Positions 11,475 to 21,300 of a DNA stretch of 64,000 nucleotides are shown one piece after another (positions within the stretch are counted from its first letter, which is position 1; each line of letters starts with the position of its first letter). The translations under genes and the position numbers were made by a program. Under the pieces are notes generated by a model. It worked only from the letters and a program-made list of their open reading frames with translations. It had not been told where the DNA came from and did not search any database. This DNA is from Rutpela maculata. Lineage: Eukaryota; Arthropoda; Insecta; Coleoptera; Cerambycidae. The stretch is taken from positions 175,193,984 through 175,257,983 of the forward strand of contig OW386285.2 of assembly GCA_936432065.2 (NCBI GenBank). The letters run 5' to 3'.

Positions 11475-11683
11475 CTTCTTACAAAACTGACATTGGTAGG
11501 CTCCTTGTCCATTGTGTAATTCTGCTGCATGTTTCATTATGTTTTCTTTACCCAACACTGCGGCTCCACATATTTTACAGTGATACTTTCTGATTGTTAA
11601 ACTGTACCTCAAGTCGTGAAAGACCGAACAATGTATTCTATAATAATGTGGATGGCCAAATACCATATTGCATCCTCCGCATG
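11475..11683 (-). CDS. Single C2H2 zinc-finger exon of a probable host gene
   Basis: On the minus strand the exon is bounded by an acceptor (TTGTTTTAG just upstream of 11683) and a donor (AAG then GTAGGT, last exon base 11475). The frame stays open across the 209 bp and ends on a complete codon. The peptide starts CGGCNMVFGHPHYYRIHC and continues with a full C2H2 finger: KICG, then KENIMKHAAELHNGQG, in which the two His are H-x4-H. It then has the first Cys pair of a second finger, CQFCKK, cut by the donor. A finger split by an intron like this is typical of the alternative 3' exons of insect BTB/POZ zinc-finger transcription factors of the Broad, Lola or Tramtrack type; that assignment is inference. 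I found neither the exon holding the rest of finger two nor a BTB domain in the window. Reading past the donor gives a low-quality tail to 11388. It could also be a domesticated or stray exon copy. Confidence 0.6.
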
Positions 11684-13204
11684 CTAAAACAATAAGATTT
11701 ATGAAATATCATATATTTCATATATACACGATACCACGACTATTAGTAGAGATTGCTCACATGCATCTATTCCGTTATATTTACGGTCACAGTGATATCA
11801 GCATATGTCTAATTAAGTAATTACACGATCTTGCCAATTCTGCACTGAATTACGAATATATGTTTTTGGTGGTTTTGTGAGATAATTTATGAAATTGAAT
11901 GTATATTTCAATAGAATATAGTTGAAGTTGATGTTCTCAAATATACACTAAAAGAAGTTTCTTTTTACATATTAAATGCATAACAATTTCGTTTTTAGCC
12001 TAATATAATGCGAAGCGTTTGGTCGTGATTGTTAGTAAGTTCCTTTCGTTTGCTCATTGCTGCCTATAAAATAACCACATAGGGGGTTGATATTGATATT
12101 GAATTTTTCAATCTTTAGTACTCAATTTGTTTGCTTGTCGTTTGCTCGTCTATTGTCTCCATTTGCTCACCATTATTTGCAATTAAAAAATTAAATGTTG
12201 AGGAATAATCTAAATGTATCTGATGAGCATGTTTCTTTGTCGTCACCGGTTGTGCAGTATTAAAAATGACCAGAGATAAACAAATTTCATATTCGTTAGG
12301 GTATAAGTTTATCATTAAAAAAATACTTTCGGTGAACAAAAACCTCTTTCTCACCATAAAAGAAACAAATCATTTATTTTTGCCAAATATTAGTTTTCGT
12401 TTCATAAAAAGTATTTTTTAATTGTTTAACATCTGAAATCTTTTCAACCTTTAAGAAGTAAATCACCTAAATCACTTATTCGTCAAAAATTGCACTTTTC
12501 CACTTATTTATGAAATTTCTCGGAAATACAGTATTTGACATTTCTCATCCCATAACTTTGTTTCTAGCTATTGACTCGACTATTAAAGACACATACTTTG
12601 AAACATGATGAATCATTTGCCATCGTACATAAAATTGTATCAAAGACAAACTGTTTGATACAAAAACAATATTTTCATTCAAGATCACATGGATTTTTCA
12701 ATAGCGGCATTGAAAAAGTCTGTATCGTGGAAACTTTTTTTATTACTGAAGAGAGAGTTCTAGTATATGCTATACAAAATGTAGTTTAAGGTCTGAATTA
12801 GATTTCGAAAAGCAAAAAATCACTGTTTATAACAGTTTGGTGGTCATAAAAGTGTAATAAGTTTGAGCATTAAAAAAATTTAAAACTACTCACTGAAATT
12901 TGAATAACTAACCTTGAACAGTTTTAAAGATCTGCTAAGTTATATAGAAAAATATCCCACTTTTCAAAGAGATTTTAACCAATAGAATAAGCATGAAGTA
13001 ACATTTTTGAAAATTGCTCAAAGAATTTAAAATAAAAAATGATGAAAAAATTTCACCACGTTTTCTCGATGACTATTATATTATTCACATAGAATGCATA
13101 TTTTCCAAAATATAACAGATTATAAGTTGGTATGGTTGATATATCCTTAAAAAGTGGCACATTTTTCAATAGCAGATTTTCAAAACTGTTCAACGTAATT
13201 TTTC
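11684..13204. other. Noncoding, nothing assigned
   Basis: AT-rich DNA upstream, on the minus strand, of the zinc-finger exon. Short open frames at 12115-12357 (minus) and 12571-12789 (plus) show no domains. This may be the intron in front of the exon. No repeat ends were recognised. Confidence 0.45.
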
Positions 13205-14131
13205 AAAGGGCATAGCCGGGTAAGCATGGTGTGACTGCCCCCAAGCGTCTGGCGCTTATATTTGTGCAGTAGGAAGCAATCTTGGAAAGTAGCAATTTCA
13301 CAAAATATTAGCCCGAAAAAGGGACCGGTTTGGGGTGAGTAAGGGAGGGTTGATTTTAGCAAAACTATTTTTTTTCTAAGAAACGGCGCATTCAATCGTT
13401 TTGTAAAAAATATATGTTAAAGACCTACTGAGAAAGTACTAAATAAAAAATCATGCTCAAATTCCGAAAACAGATAGAGTAAAAAAAACATATATATTAT
13501 TTTCAAATTTTTTTTAGGGTAACTTATCCCTGGGGTACCAGCCTGAATTTTTTTCTGTAGCATGTCTATGGACTCACTTATGTTATATTTTTTTCCCAGT
13601 CTTGTCCGAAGATTACGCCATACTTAAAAAAAATGCCGAAGTGTGCAGTGCCGTATGCATATTTTGTGGACAATTAACTCCTTGCAAGTAAAAAAGGCCA
13701 AACTGCAAAGTAAATATGGATATCTGAGTAGTGTATACATATTAATGACTAGTGATTATGGAGATGGTGAACGTTGTAAGAGAAACCAACATAAAGTTGC
13801 AACGCTGACGGTTAATTAGGTGCTCAATAGAGTTGACTCTTGCGCCGCAAAAATCAGTTTATAGCCGTAATGTTAAATATCATTAAGGGTAAAACCTAAA
13901 GTCAGCGGTACTATGGAGTACCTTGTCAAAGACTGTCATTATTCACATATTACCGTCGGCGGGGATAAGAGCTTGGTTGTTAAAAATTTGCAGCACTAAA
14001 TCGTAGCATTACTAACCTGAGAAGGATATAGATGTTAATCTTCCTCACTGTCATCTGCAATCACTGTACTCATGCTATCCTTCTGGAACAATAGGGAGAG
14101 AACTTCTGCCGGTTTACATGCTTGCTAGATA

Positions 14132-14497
14132 TCATCCGTACGAAAGGTAATACACGACAGCAGCTACATGGGAACAACATCCAACAGTTTGATACCCATT
14201 GGCACATTCACAGAAATGTCTTCTAACGCCGACACTGTGGGGAATATAGTCGAGGAAACATCGGTAAACCTTCGTTTTGATATGACGTGAACAAACTTGT
14301 ATTTTGAGTACATTAGACTGGTCCTTAGCATACTGAAGATTAAGTGTTCCGTCTTCATTTATGACTTCGAGGTACGAAATCGTTTGTTTATATTGATACG
14401 ATCCGGTAAAAAACAGTTTTAAATCCGTCATTTCTGGGAAGTCCAGTACATCTTTGCTGGAAATATCTACAAAAGGCAGTTTTGCAATTTCTTTGAT
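14132..14497 (-). pseudogene. SWIM-type zinc-finger transposase-like C-terminal fragment (left copy)
   Basis: The minus-strand frame through the unpaired centre and into the left arm reads ... PFVDISSKDVLDFPEMTDLK ... CSRHIKTKVYRCFLDYIPHS and then the SWIM signature FCECANGYQTVGCCSHV (C-x-C-x8-C-x-H). It stops at TGA at 14132-14134 after LSYG. The right-arm copy shows that the frame should continue about 35 residues further. The open frame runs on upstream to 14566, but those first residues are the right arm read in reverse and do not belong to the gene. SWIM fingers bind zinc and occur at the C-terminus of several DNA transposases and in MEKK1/MuDR-like proteins. The catalytic part is missing, so this is a relic. 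Confidence 0.7.
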
Positions 14498-14671
14498 TGT
14501 GCCAGTGGGAATCGAACTGTTGGATGTTGTTCCCATGTAGCTGCTGTCGTGCATTATCTTTCGCAAGGACGATATCTATCAAGCATACCTAAACCGGCGG
14601 AAGTTCTTTCTCTATTGTTTCAGAAGGATAGCATGAGTGCAGTGATTGCAGATGACAGTGAGGAAGATTAA
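14498..14671 (+). pseudogene. SWIM fragment, right copy, with intact C-terminus
   Basis: The plus-strand frame reads CASGNRTVGCCSHVAAVVHY and then LSQGRYLSSIPKPAEVLSLL, FQKDSMSAVIADDSEED and a TAA at 14669-14671. It aligns with the left copy from the Cys-Ala of the SWIM motif onward and stays open where the left copy has TGA. The acidic tail ending SEED before the stop suggests that this is the true protein end. Upstream of 14498 the homology to the left copy stops, so the first CxC half of the finger is lost. Confidence 0.7.
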
Positions 14672-15490
14672 CATCCATATCCATCACAGGTTAGTAATGC
14701 TACGATTTAGTGCTGCAAATTATTAACAACACATGACTGTTAAGACCAAGCTCTTATCCCCGCCGACGGTAATATCGATAGTACCGCTGATTTTAGTTTC
14801 TACCCTTAATGATATTTAACATTCCGGCCATAAACAGATTTTTGCGGCGCAAGAGAGTTAAACTCTATTGATCACCTAATTAACTGTTAGTGTTGCAGCG
14901 TTATATTGGTTTCTCTTACAACGTTCACCATTTCCATAATCACTAATCACTAGTATGTATACACTACTCAGGTATCCATATTTACTTTGCATTTTGGCCT
15001 TCTTTACGTGCAAGGGGTTAATTGTTGACAAAATATGCATACAACACTGCACACTTCGGCATTTTTTTTAAGTATGGCGTAATCTTCGCACAAGACTGGG
15101 AAAAAAACATAACATAAATGAGTCCCCAGACATGCTACAGAAAAAAATTCAGGCTGGTACCCCAGGGATAAGTTACCCTAAAAAAAATTTGAAAATAATA
15201 TATATGTTTTTTTTATTGTATCTGTTTTCGGAATTTGAGCATGATTTTTTATTTAGTACTTTCTCAGTAGGTCTTTAACATATATTTTTTACAAAACGAT
15301 TGAATGCGCCGTTTCTTAGAAAAAAAATAGTTTTGCTAAAATCAACCCTCCCTTACTCACCCCAAACCGGTCCCTTTTTCGGGCTAATATTTTGTGAAAT
15401 TGCTACTTTCCAAGATTGCTTCCTACTGCACAAATATAAGCGCCAGACGCTTGGGGGCAGTCACACCATGCTTACCCGGCTATGCCCTTT

Positions 15491-15954
15491 CAGTGGTTGG
15501 TTTGAAATAGACGCATAATAAACAAATGATTTTTTTCAATTTTATCAGGTCTTCCGTTTTTGATATATTGACGGATAAAATGAGAGCTATTTTGTAAAAG
15601 ACGTGCACGGCACATTGTAGATATGAGAAATGAGAAAGATCTTTATTTAGGCAAGATAACCTATTACAAAAAAAGAGAAAAATATATATACATATATAAA
15701 CACATTCACACATATACACAAATATATATAAAGAAATTGTTACACAGTTTACATCTAATCTAAATAAAAATAATAATAAGTATGCAATATACTATACATA
15801 TTTATCTAATTAAAAATTTATTATATGTTCTCAGAATATGACAACGAAATGCGCTTTCCGTAGATGTTAAGTCTTTAATAGTAATGCATATTTAAAAGGT
15901 TATATTTTATATGAATACACATATACAAGTAATATTTCTTTATTATTGTTAGGG
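15491..15954. other. Noncoding, with possible minus-strand LINE 3' end near 15630-15830
   Basis: GAGAAAGATCTTTATTTAGG at about 15630 resembles the reversed 3' ends of the minus-strand LINEs elsewhere in the window, followed by AT- and CACA-rich sequence. No coding part is seen. The assignment is weak. Confidence 0.35.
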
Positions 15955-16217
15955 ATACACGACGCCCATGGAAATGGGCGAGTAGAAGGTTTAGAAAGAT
16001 TGGAAAAATGTTCTAAAAATATTCAGAAACACTAATTTAACGCTGAACCAAGGCAAATGCTCATTTTTAAAGTTAATAGTCGACTATTTGGGATCTGTAA
16101 TCAGTAACGGAGTTACGTCCTTCGCAGCATAAAATAGCAGCCATTACTAACTTTGCTGCGCTGAAGGATGTCCATGATGTTCGTAGATTTCTTGGTCTAG
16201 CCTCTTATTTCAGGAAG
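15955..16217 (+). pseudogene. Ty3/gypsy element 1: reverse transcriptase C-terminal fragment
   Basis: Plus-strand reading, with a stop after about 16130, gives NQGKCSFLK, DYLGSVISNGV and then AALKDVHDVRRFLGLASYFR. These are the post-catalytic thumb and connection motifs of gypsy reverse transcriptases (K-C-x-F, LG, FLGL-x-x-YYR). The frame is cut at 16217 by LINE H. The same element resumes at 19975. The catalytic YxDD part lies upstream and is not present, so the element is 5'-truncated. Confidence 0.65.
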
Positions 16218-17147
16218 TTCATCCATAGATAGATAGATATTTATTAGTTATTAAAAAATAATATATGATTTTGTACATGTGACAAGTGAAATATGTTGTT
16301 AATATACACAGAAGCATAACATATAACAAAGATAAATAATCTACAGAAAATGTATAGAATGACAAAGACAAAAACTAACTATATAAGTATTAATTTACAG
16401 AATAGTAAACATTGTCAATTAAGAAATCTTTAGTTACCCTCTTAAATTTATTTTCACTTTGATTATTTTTTATATGGTTTGGTAACTTATTGTACGTAGT
16501 AATACATCTGTGGAGTGGAGAATGTTTAAAAGAAGTGGTTGTGTGACTTGGAATGTACAGAGTATTACCATGTCGAGAATGAGAGAATGATTGTTATTAA
16601 GTTTTTCAAAGTCATTTTTATTTTTATAAATGTGCATTATGTACTTCAATATGAATATAGATGGAACTGTCAATATTTTTTTTATCTTTAAACATTTTTC
16701 AACAGGTTTATAATGGCTGAAGTGAAAAAATTAATCTAATTAATCTTTTTTGAGCAATGAATACCCTAAGCAAGTCATTGCCGCCGCCCCAGGAAACAAT
16801 ATTATTTGCTATATGACTGTAGGCCAGTGGCGGCTGGTGAAATTTCAATAATTTTTTTCTCGTCTGTGGCGCATGGGACCCATACGAAATATGGGAAATA
16901 ACATCTAGAGAAGCGCTTCTCTAACGATCCCTAAAAAATTTTGAAAAAGCAGTTTACAAACATTTTTTTCAAAATTCGGTTGCCCCCCCTGGTCTAGGGG
17001 CTCCTGTTTAAAATTATTTTTTTTGTCATATACATTTGACTTTTCATAAAAATACAACAATAGGTTTTGCAGTTTATGAAAATATTTTCATTACTGAGAT
17101 ACAACGAATTGAAATTTTGTAAATTGTTTAACCCATCACCTCCCACT

Positions 17148-17503
17148 GTACTTATTTGAGTACACTGTGAATTTTTGCCTCCCAGTGATATGTATTGAAA
17201 TATTTCTACAAACTTATGTCTTGGTAGGACTTTACAATATGTAGGAAGCGCGTAGTTTCAAGGTTTTTTTATGGATGGGGCATTTGTAGTAAATGACAAC
17301 TTAAGAGATTGAGTAAACAAGTTGTGCTAAAACCTGTGCTTTCAAGAATTAGTTTTTATAACGTGAAAGTTAAAATATTCCATTTGAGGTGGTAAATTAG
17401 GTTTTAAGGTATGTATTTTAGTTGTTTATAATATCGGGACATACCATTTTGCATTATTAAAAAAAAAAAATTGAGAAAAATGGCAATGTACCCATTTGAG
17501 TAC
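17148..17503. repeat. Subterminal palindromic motif of piggyBac, left pair
   Basis: GTACTTATTTGAGTAC at 17148-17163 and GTACCCATTTGAGTAC at 17488-17503 flank the region before the transposase. A third copy lies near the right end (18674-18689). The spacing and near identity suggest transposase-binding subterminal repeats; this is inferred from other piggyBac elements. Confidence 0.55.
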
Positions 17504-17558
17504 AATGGGAAGATATGTATAAGTAAATTTGGAATATCTTTTCAGAACTTGCTTCGAC

Positions 17559-18583
17559 ATGGATTCTGAATTTCAGCGAATTGCTTCCAAAAGTTTTTTC
17601 GGCAAACGTTTCAAAACAATGGGAGAAGCAATGGAAGAAGTTTCTTCTGCAAAGCACAACTCAGAAATAGTTATTAGCCCGCCTGAGGTAGATATGCAAA
17701 CAGATGGGTATTTTCAACTTTCCCTAAGTTCAAATAGTAATAATAAAAAGGAGGAGCCTAAGTGGACAAAGAATTATGAAGATATTAGTGTGAAGGATAA
17801 AACTATGGGTTACGAAGAAGGAAATGATAGAAGATGTGAAGAATGATAATCCAGTTCAAATATTTGAAAGATTGTTTGGCGATAAGGTTATAAAATTGAT
17901 CGTTGAGCAATAAAATCTTTATGCATCATAAAAAAATAACCACGGTTTTGGAGGCAGAAATAAAAATATTTTTAGGAATTTTATTACTTTCTGGCTACAA
18001 TAAATTACCACGTAAACCCATGTATTGGTACGTTGACGAAGAAGTTTCTGTATCTTTCGTAACTTCCAATGTGTTTAAAAATAAATTCCAGGAAATCAAA
18101 ATTGCTGGCAATACTAAACTTGATAAGTCTGATAAAATGTATAAGCTACGTCCACTGATGAACTTGCTAAATATTAACTTTCGTCAGTGGGGTTGACCTG
18201 CTCTACCAAGCAGTAAATACCTATAGAGTATCTATTTGCAGAAATAAATGGTGGTGGTATTTATTCGTTAAACATTGGAATCATAAATGCATGGAGACTT
18301 CACCTACTAGTTCATAACGATAAAATGGATTTACTTGGTTTTATTAAAGATGTTGCTCGCCATTACCTAAAATCTTTTGGGAAGGCGACTTTTTCGAAAA
18401 GGCGACCTACTTCTCGTCCAAGAAGTATCGCGGAAGACGGTGAGGGTCATTTTCCGAAAAAAAAACGAAAAACAACTAAGGTGCAGTCAATGTCACCTTC
18501 GAGCAAGATGGAATTGTCTAAAGTGTGACATCACTTTATGTATTGAGCGTGATTGTTTCATAGCATTTCATTCAAAGAATTAA
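17559..18583 (+). pseudogene. piggyBac transposase, broken
   Basis: The first methionine with family-like sequence is MDSEFQRIASKSFFGKRF (17559). An acidic N-terminal region to 17846 shifts frame into MIEDVKNDNPVQIFERLFGD, hits a stop at about 17911, then continues with ITTVLEAEIKIFLGILLLSG and DKSDKMYKLRPLMNLLN (to about 18190). These are hallmark piggyBac dimerisation/N-terminal-domain motifs. The middle that would carry the catalytic Asp residues is absent, and the frame resumes near NKWWWYLF and INAWRLH at 18245-18300. The C-terminal Cys-rich domain is recognisable at 18480-18583 (CSQCHLRARWNCLKCDITLC). There are several frame changes, so it cannot make an active enzyme. Confidence 0.85.
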
Positions 18584-18673
18584 ATAATATTCATCTGTAA
18601 TGCATTTCTACAACAAATAGAAACTTTTATGACTTTTAAAATTTCGCATTATTTTCTTATACATTATCCCGTT

Positions 18674-18689
18674 GTACCCATTTGAGTAC
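18674..18689. repeat. Subterminal palindromic motif of piggyBac, right copy
   Basis: GTACCCATTTGAGTAC, identical to the inner left copy, about 140 bp from the right terminus. Confidence 0.55.
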
Positions 18690-19444
18690 ACCATTTTTTT
18701 TTTTTCAAAAAATTGCAAAATACAAATTTTTGTAATATTTTTTCTAATATAAGTGTGCATATGAGTGGCCAACTAAAGCAAAAAACTCATAAGAATAAAG
18801 AAAAAATATTCGTGGGAGCTAATGGGTTAATTGCAAATTGCAAAATATCAGTTCATTGTGTTTCAGTTAATAATGAAAATGTTTTCATAAACTCCAAAAC
18901 CCATTGTTGTATTTTTATGAAAAGTCAAATGTATATGACAAAAAAAAATAATTTTAAACAGAAGCCCCTAGACCAGGGGGAGCAACTGAATTTTGAAAAA
19001 TTTTTCCGCAAACTGCTTTTTCAACAGGTCGTTAGAGAAGCGCTTCTCTAGATGTTATTTCCCATATTTCATATGGATCCCATGCGCCACAGACGAGAAA
19101 AAAATTATTGAAATTTCACCAGCCGCTACTGCTGTAGGCCAAAGTGTAGTAGATGTTTAAGACTCGTTCCGTGTTTAAGCAAGATTTCAATTGAGTTATA
19201 GCATCGAATGCAGAATTTAATTCAGAACAATCATGTTCAATGTGCTTATTCCAGTTCAGTTTATCATCTAGCCATAAACCTAGGAATTTTGATGTCTGCG
19301 ATAGTGTTAGATTATTTATAGATATAAAGGTTTCTGGTAAAGGGGATCTTAGATGAAAATCCATATATACAGTCTTTTTCTTATTTAAGATTAATAATTG
19401 CGCCAAGCCTCTAATTCATCACAAGTGACTGCAATATGTGATGA

Positions 19445-19641
19445 CAGGGCCGGCGGAAGAGGTGGGTACGGTGGGTAGTACTACCTACCTGAAAAATCTG
19501 TAGGTGGGGAATTACCCACCTAAAAATTTGAGCGAAAAAGATTTTAACGTTTTTTTTAAGAACTCCTGATCATAATTAATAATCACGGGACACCGCCCCT
19601 CAGCACTACCCACTTGGATTCATCACATTTCGCCGTGCCTG
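19445..19641. mobile_element. hAT-type MITE, 197 bp
   Basis: TGTGATGA at 19437-19444 and TGTGATAA at 19642-19649 form an 8-bp target duplication with one mismatch. The left end CAGGGCCGGCGGAAGAG and the right end, read inward CAGGCACGGCGAAATG, are imperfect inverted repeats. It is inserted in LINE H and has no coding capacity. Confidence 0.75.
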
Positions 19642-19974
19642 TGTGATAATAATTCTTCTGGGTTTTTTGCAGATAACCTAATTGTGATATCATCTGCAAA
19701 CATTTTAACCACACCATTAGTAATATGTTGGGGTAAATCATTTACGTATAGCACAAATAAGAATGGCCCCAAAACTGATTCTTGAGGGACAACCATTTTA
19801 ACTTCGCTTTATTGCAATTAGCTAACATCCTCCTGTCATATATGTATGACATAATCCAACTTAGTAAGTTTCCACAAATGCCCATGGCGTACAGCTTAGA
19901 CTCCATAAATCTGATATCAACTGTGTCGAAAGCCCGAGAAAGGTCAAACATAATTTTGCCTTATATCCTTTGGC

Positions 19975-21300
19975 TATGCTGACATAAGTGAACACTCCTT
20001 GGGAATGGAAGGAAGATCAAGCAGCTGCATTTAACTTGTTAAAACAAGAGATCAGCAATGATCCTGTCCTGGCACTTTATGATCCTAAGCTCGAAACTCA
20101 ATTACATACCGATGCTAGTAAAATAAGAATCGGAATGCTGTACAATGCTATACAAAGACGATCTGATGGAAGCCTGTAATGTACACTAGCCAGGAAACAC
20201 CGAAAGCTGTTATCACAGCTATGAGTTAGAAACTTTAGCGGTACTGAAAAGTATCCTTAGGTCCCGCAATTATCTGTACGCCATAAGATTCATCATCGTA
20301 ACGGATTGCAATGCCTTGAGGTTAATATGGACTAAATGAGATCTTTCACCCAGAATTGGTCGTTGGTGGTTAGTTCTTCAAGAACATGACTTTGATAATT
20401 ATTATTTATCGACCTGGAACACAAATGAAACATGTAGATGCGTTAAGCAGACAGCCATTACCACTCAGTGTAAACGTCATTAGAGAAGCAGATTGGGTCG
20501 AATATATTCAGTCTCAAGATGATAACTGCATACTTATCAAAGAAATACGGCTAAAAAGTGCTATGCATTGGTAGATAACAAAATCTGCAGAATTGTCGAC
20601 AATGAAAATAAGATTCTTATCCCCAAAGATATACAATGGAGAGTAGTTAAATTACAACATGATGAAAATGGTCATCCTGGATTAAAGCGAACACTTGAAT
20701 CCATTTAAAGAAAATATTGGTTTCCAAAGATGAAGGAATTTGTGACAAACTATGTAAATTCCTGTATACCATGTTTATCCGTAAAGAAACCTACTGAGAA
20801 GCGGAAAGGATATCTGTATCCAAGTCAGAAAATGACCAAGTCGTTTCACACTTTACATGTTGACCACCTAGGTCCACTCTGCAAAACTAAAAATTACAAC
20901 ATTTACATGTTGTTGATTGATGACGTATTTACCAAATATGTCTGGATAGATGCGGTACTGGATACTCCAGCGAAACACGTCGTACAATGTTTAAACTCTT
21001 TAATTAAAATTTTTGGTGTACCTGTTAGAATTATTTCTGATAGAGAAAAGTGTTTTACAAGCACAGAAATGAATAAGTTTTGCAGTGAGCAAAACATCAA
21101 ACACATTTTGAAAGCCATCGCTTATCCAAGAAACAACAGGCAAGTTGAACAGCTTAATGCTACAATCCTAAATGCGAGAGAACTGCAATTGGTGATGAAC
21201 ATGATGCTTGGGAAGTCAAGATTACTGAGGTTTAACACAGCATAAACAGAACAGTAAATGCGACGACAGGTTGTGCGCAAGCTGAACTTTTATACTAGAC
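19975..21300 (+). pseudogene. Ty3/gypsy element 1: RNase H and integrase, decayed
   Basis: This continues the element cut at 16217. RNase H begins TPWEWKEDQAAAFNLL with the first catalytic Asp in LHTDASK (about 20107), runs through several stops and frame changes (ELETLAVLKS, IIVTDCNALRLIWTK), and ends RPGTQMKHVDALSR. The integrase zinc finger follows (HDENGHPG ... CIPC, 20660-20777). Then comes the core with D in LHVDHLGPL, D in IISDREKCFT and E in RQVEQLN (21140-21152), in one frame from 20730 to 21245. The sequence stops being gypsy-like near 21300, so the 3' end and LTR are missing. Confidence 0.8.

Larger units (their letters stand above)
13205..15490. mobile_element. SWIM palindrome: inverted-repeat element with 1 kb arms
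   Basis: The left arm 13205-14206 and right arm 14498-15490 are reverse complements, starting at AAAGGGCATAGCCGGGTAAG on each outer end, with about 290 bp of unpaired centre. The arms contain the 3' part of a transposase-like gene that ends in a SWIM zinc finger, plus its downstream sequence. The centre continues that gene in the minus direction only. The structure therefore looks like one terminus of an autonomous element duplicated head to head. No target duplication is evident (flanks TTTTTC and CAGTGG). The superfamily of the parent is unknown to me. Confidence 0.8.
17132..18826 (+). mobile_element. piggyBac element, internally deleted, TTAA duplications
   Basis: TTAA at 17128-17131 and 18827-18830 bracket an element whose ends are CCCAT and ATGGG. 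These are the expected target site and terminal form for the piggyBac superfamily. It lies almost exactly at the dyad centre of the hAT foldback. The length is 1695 bp, shorter than typical autonomous piggyBac elements (about 2.3-2.5 kb), in line with loss of the catalytic core. Confidence 0.9.
16825..19131. mobile_element. hAT-type foldback MITE, split at its centre by piggyBac
   Basis: An 8-bp duplication CTGTAGGC lies at 16817-16824 and 19132-19139, inside LINE H. The ends read CAGTGGCGGCTGGTGAAATT on the left and CAGTAGCGGCTGGTGAAATT on the right, reading inward. An 8-bp target site and CAG(T/N)G-type ends are the hAT signature. The two arms, 16825-17127 and 18831-19131, are reverse complements of about 300 bp each, so without the insertion the element is a near-perfect hairpin of about 0.6 kb without coding capacity. 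Confidence 0.85.
16218..19974 (-). pseudogene. LINE H: 5'-truncated reverse transcriptase, minus strand
   Basis: The 3' end with a TAGA-repeat tail abuts gypsy 1 at about 16222. Coding runs upward in coordinate: C-terminal region to 16816, then 19140-19406 (SQTSKFLGLWLDDKLNWNKH, the insect LINE thumb motif), then 19650-19974 with MFADDITIR (F-A-D-D active site), VPQESVLGPFLFVLYVNDLP and FDLSRAFDTVD. At least one frameshift separates the last two blocks. Two DNA elements interrupt it, 16825-19131 and 19445-19641. It is truncated in the RT fingers where it meets gypsy 1. The family resembles LINE G and belongs to the CR1/Jockey group. Confidence 0.75.

Noticed and set aside
13180..13395. Identical MNAPFLRKKIV frame here (minus) and at 15300-15518 (plus)
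   Set aside because: The duplication is explained by the palindrome arms. The sequence lies in the 3' region after the SWIM stop and shows no domain.
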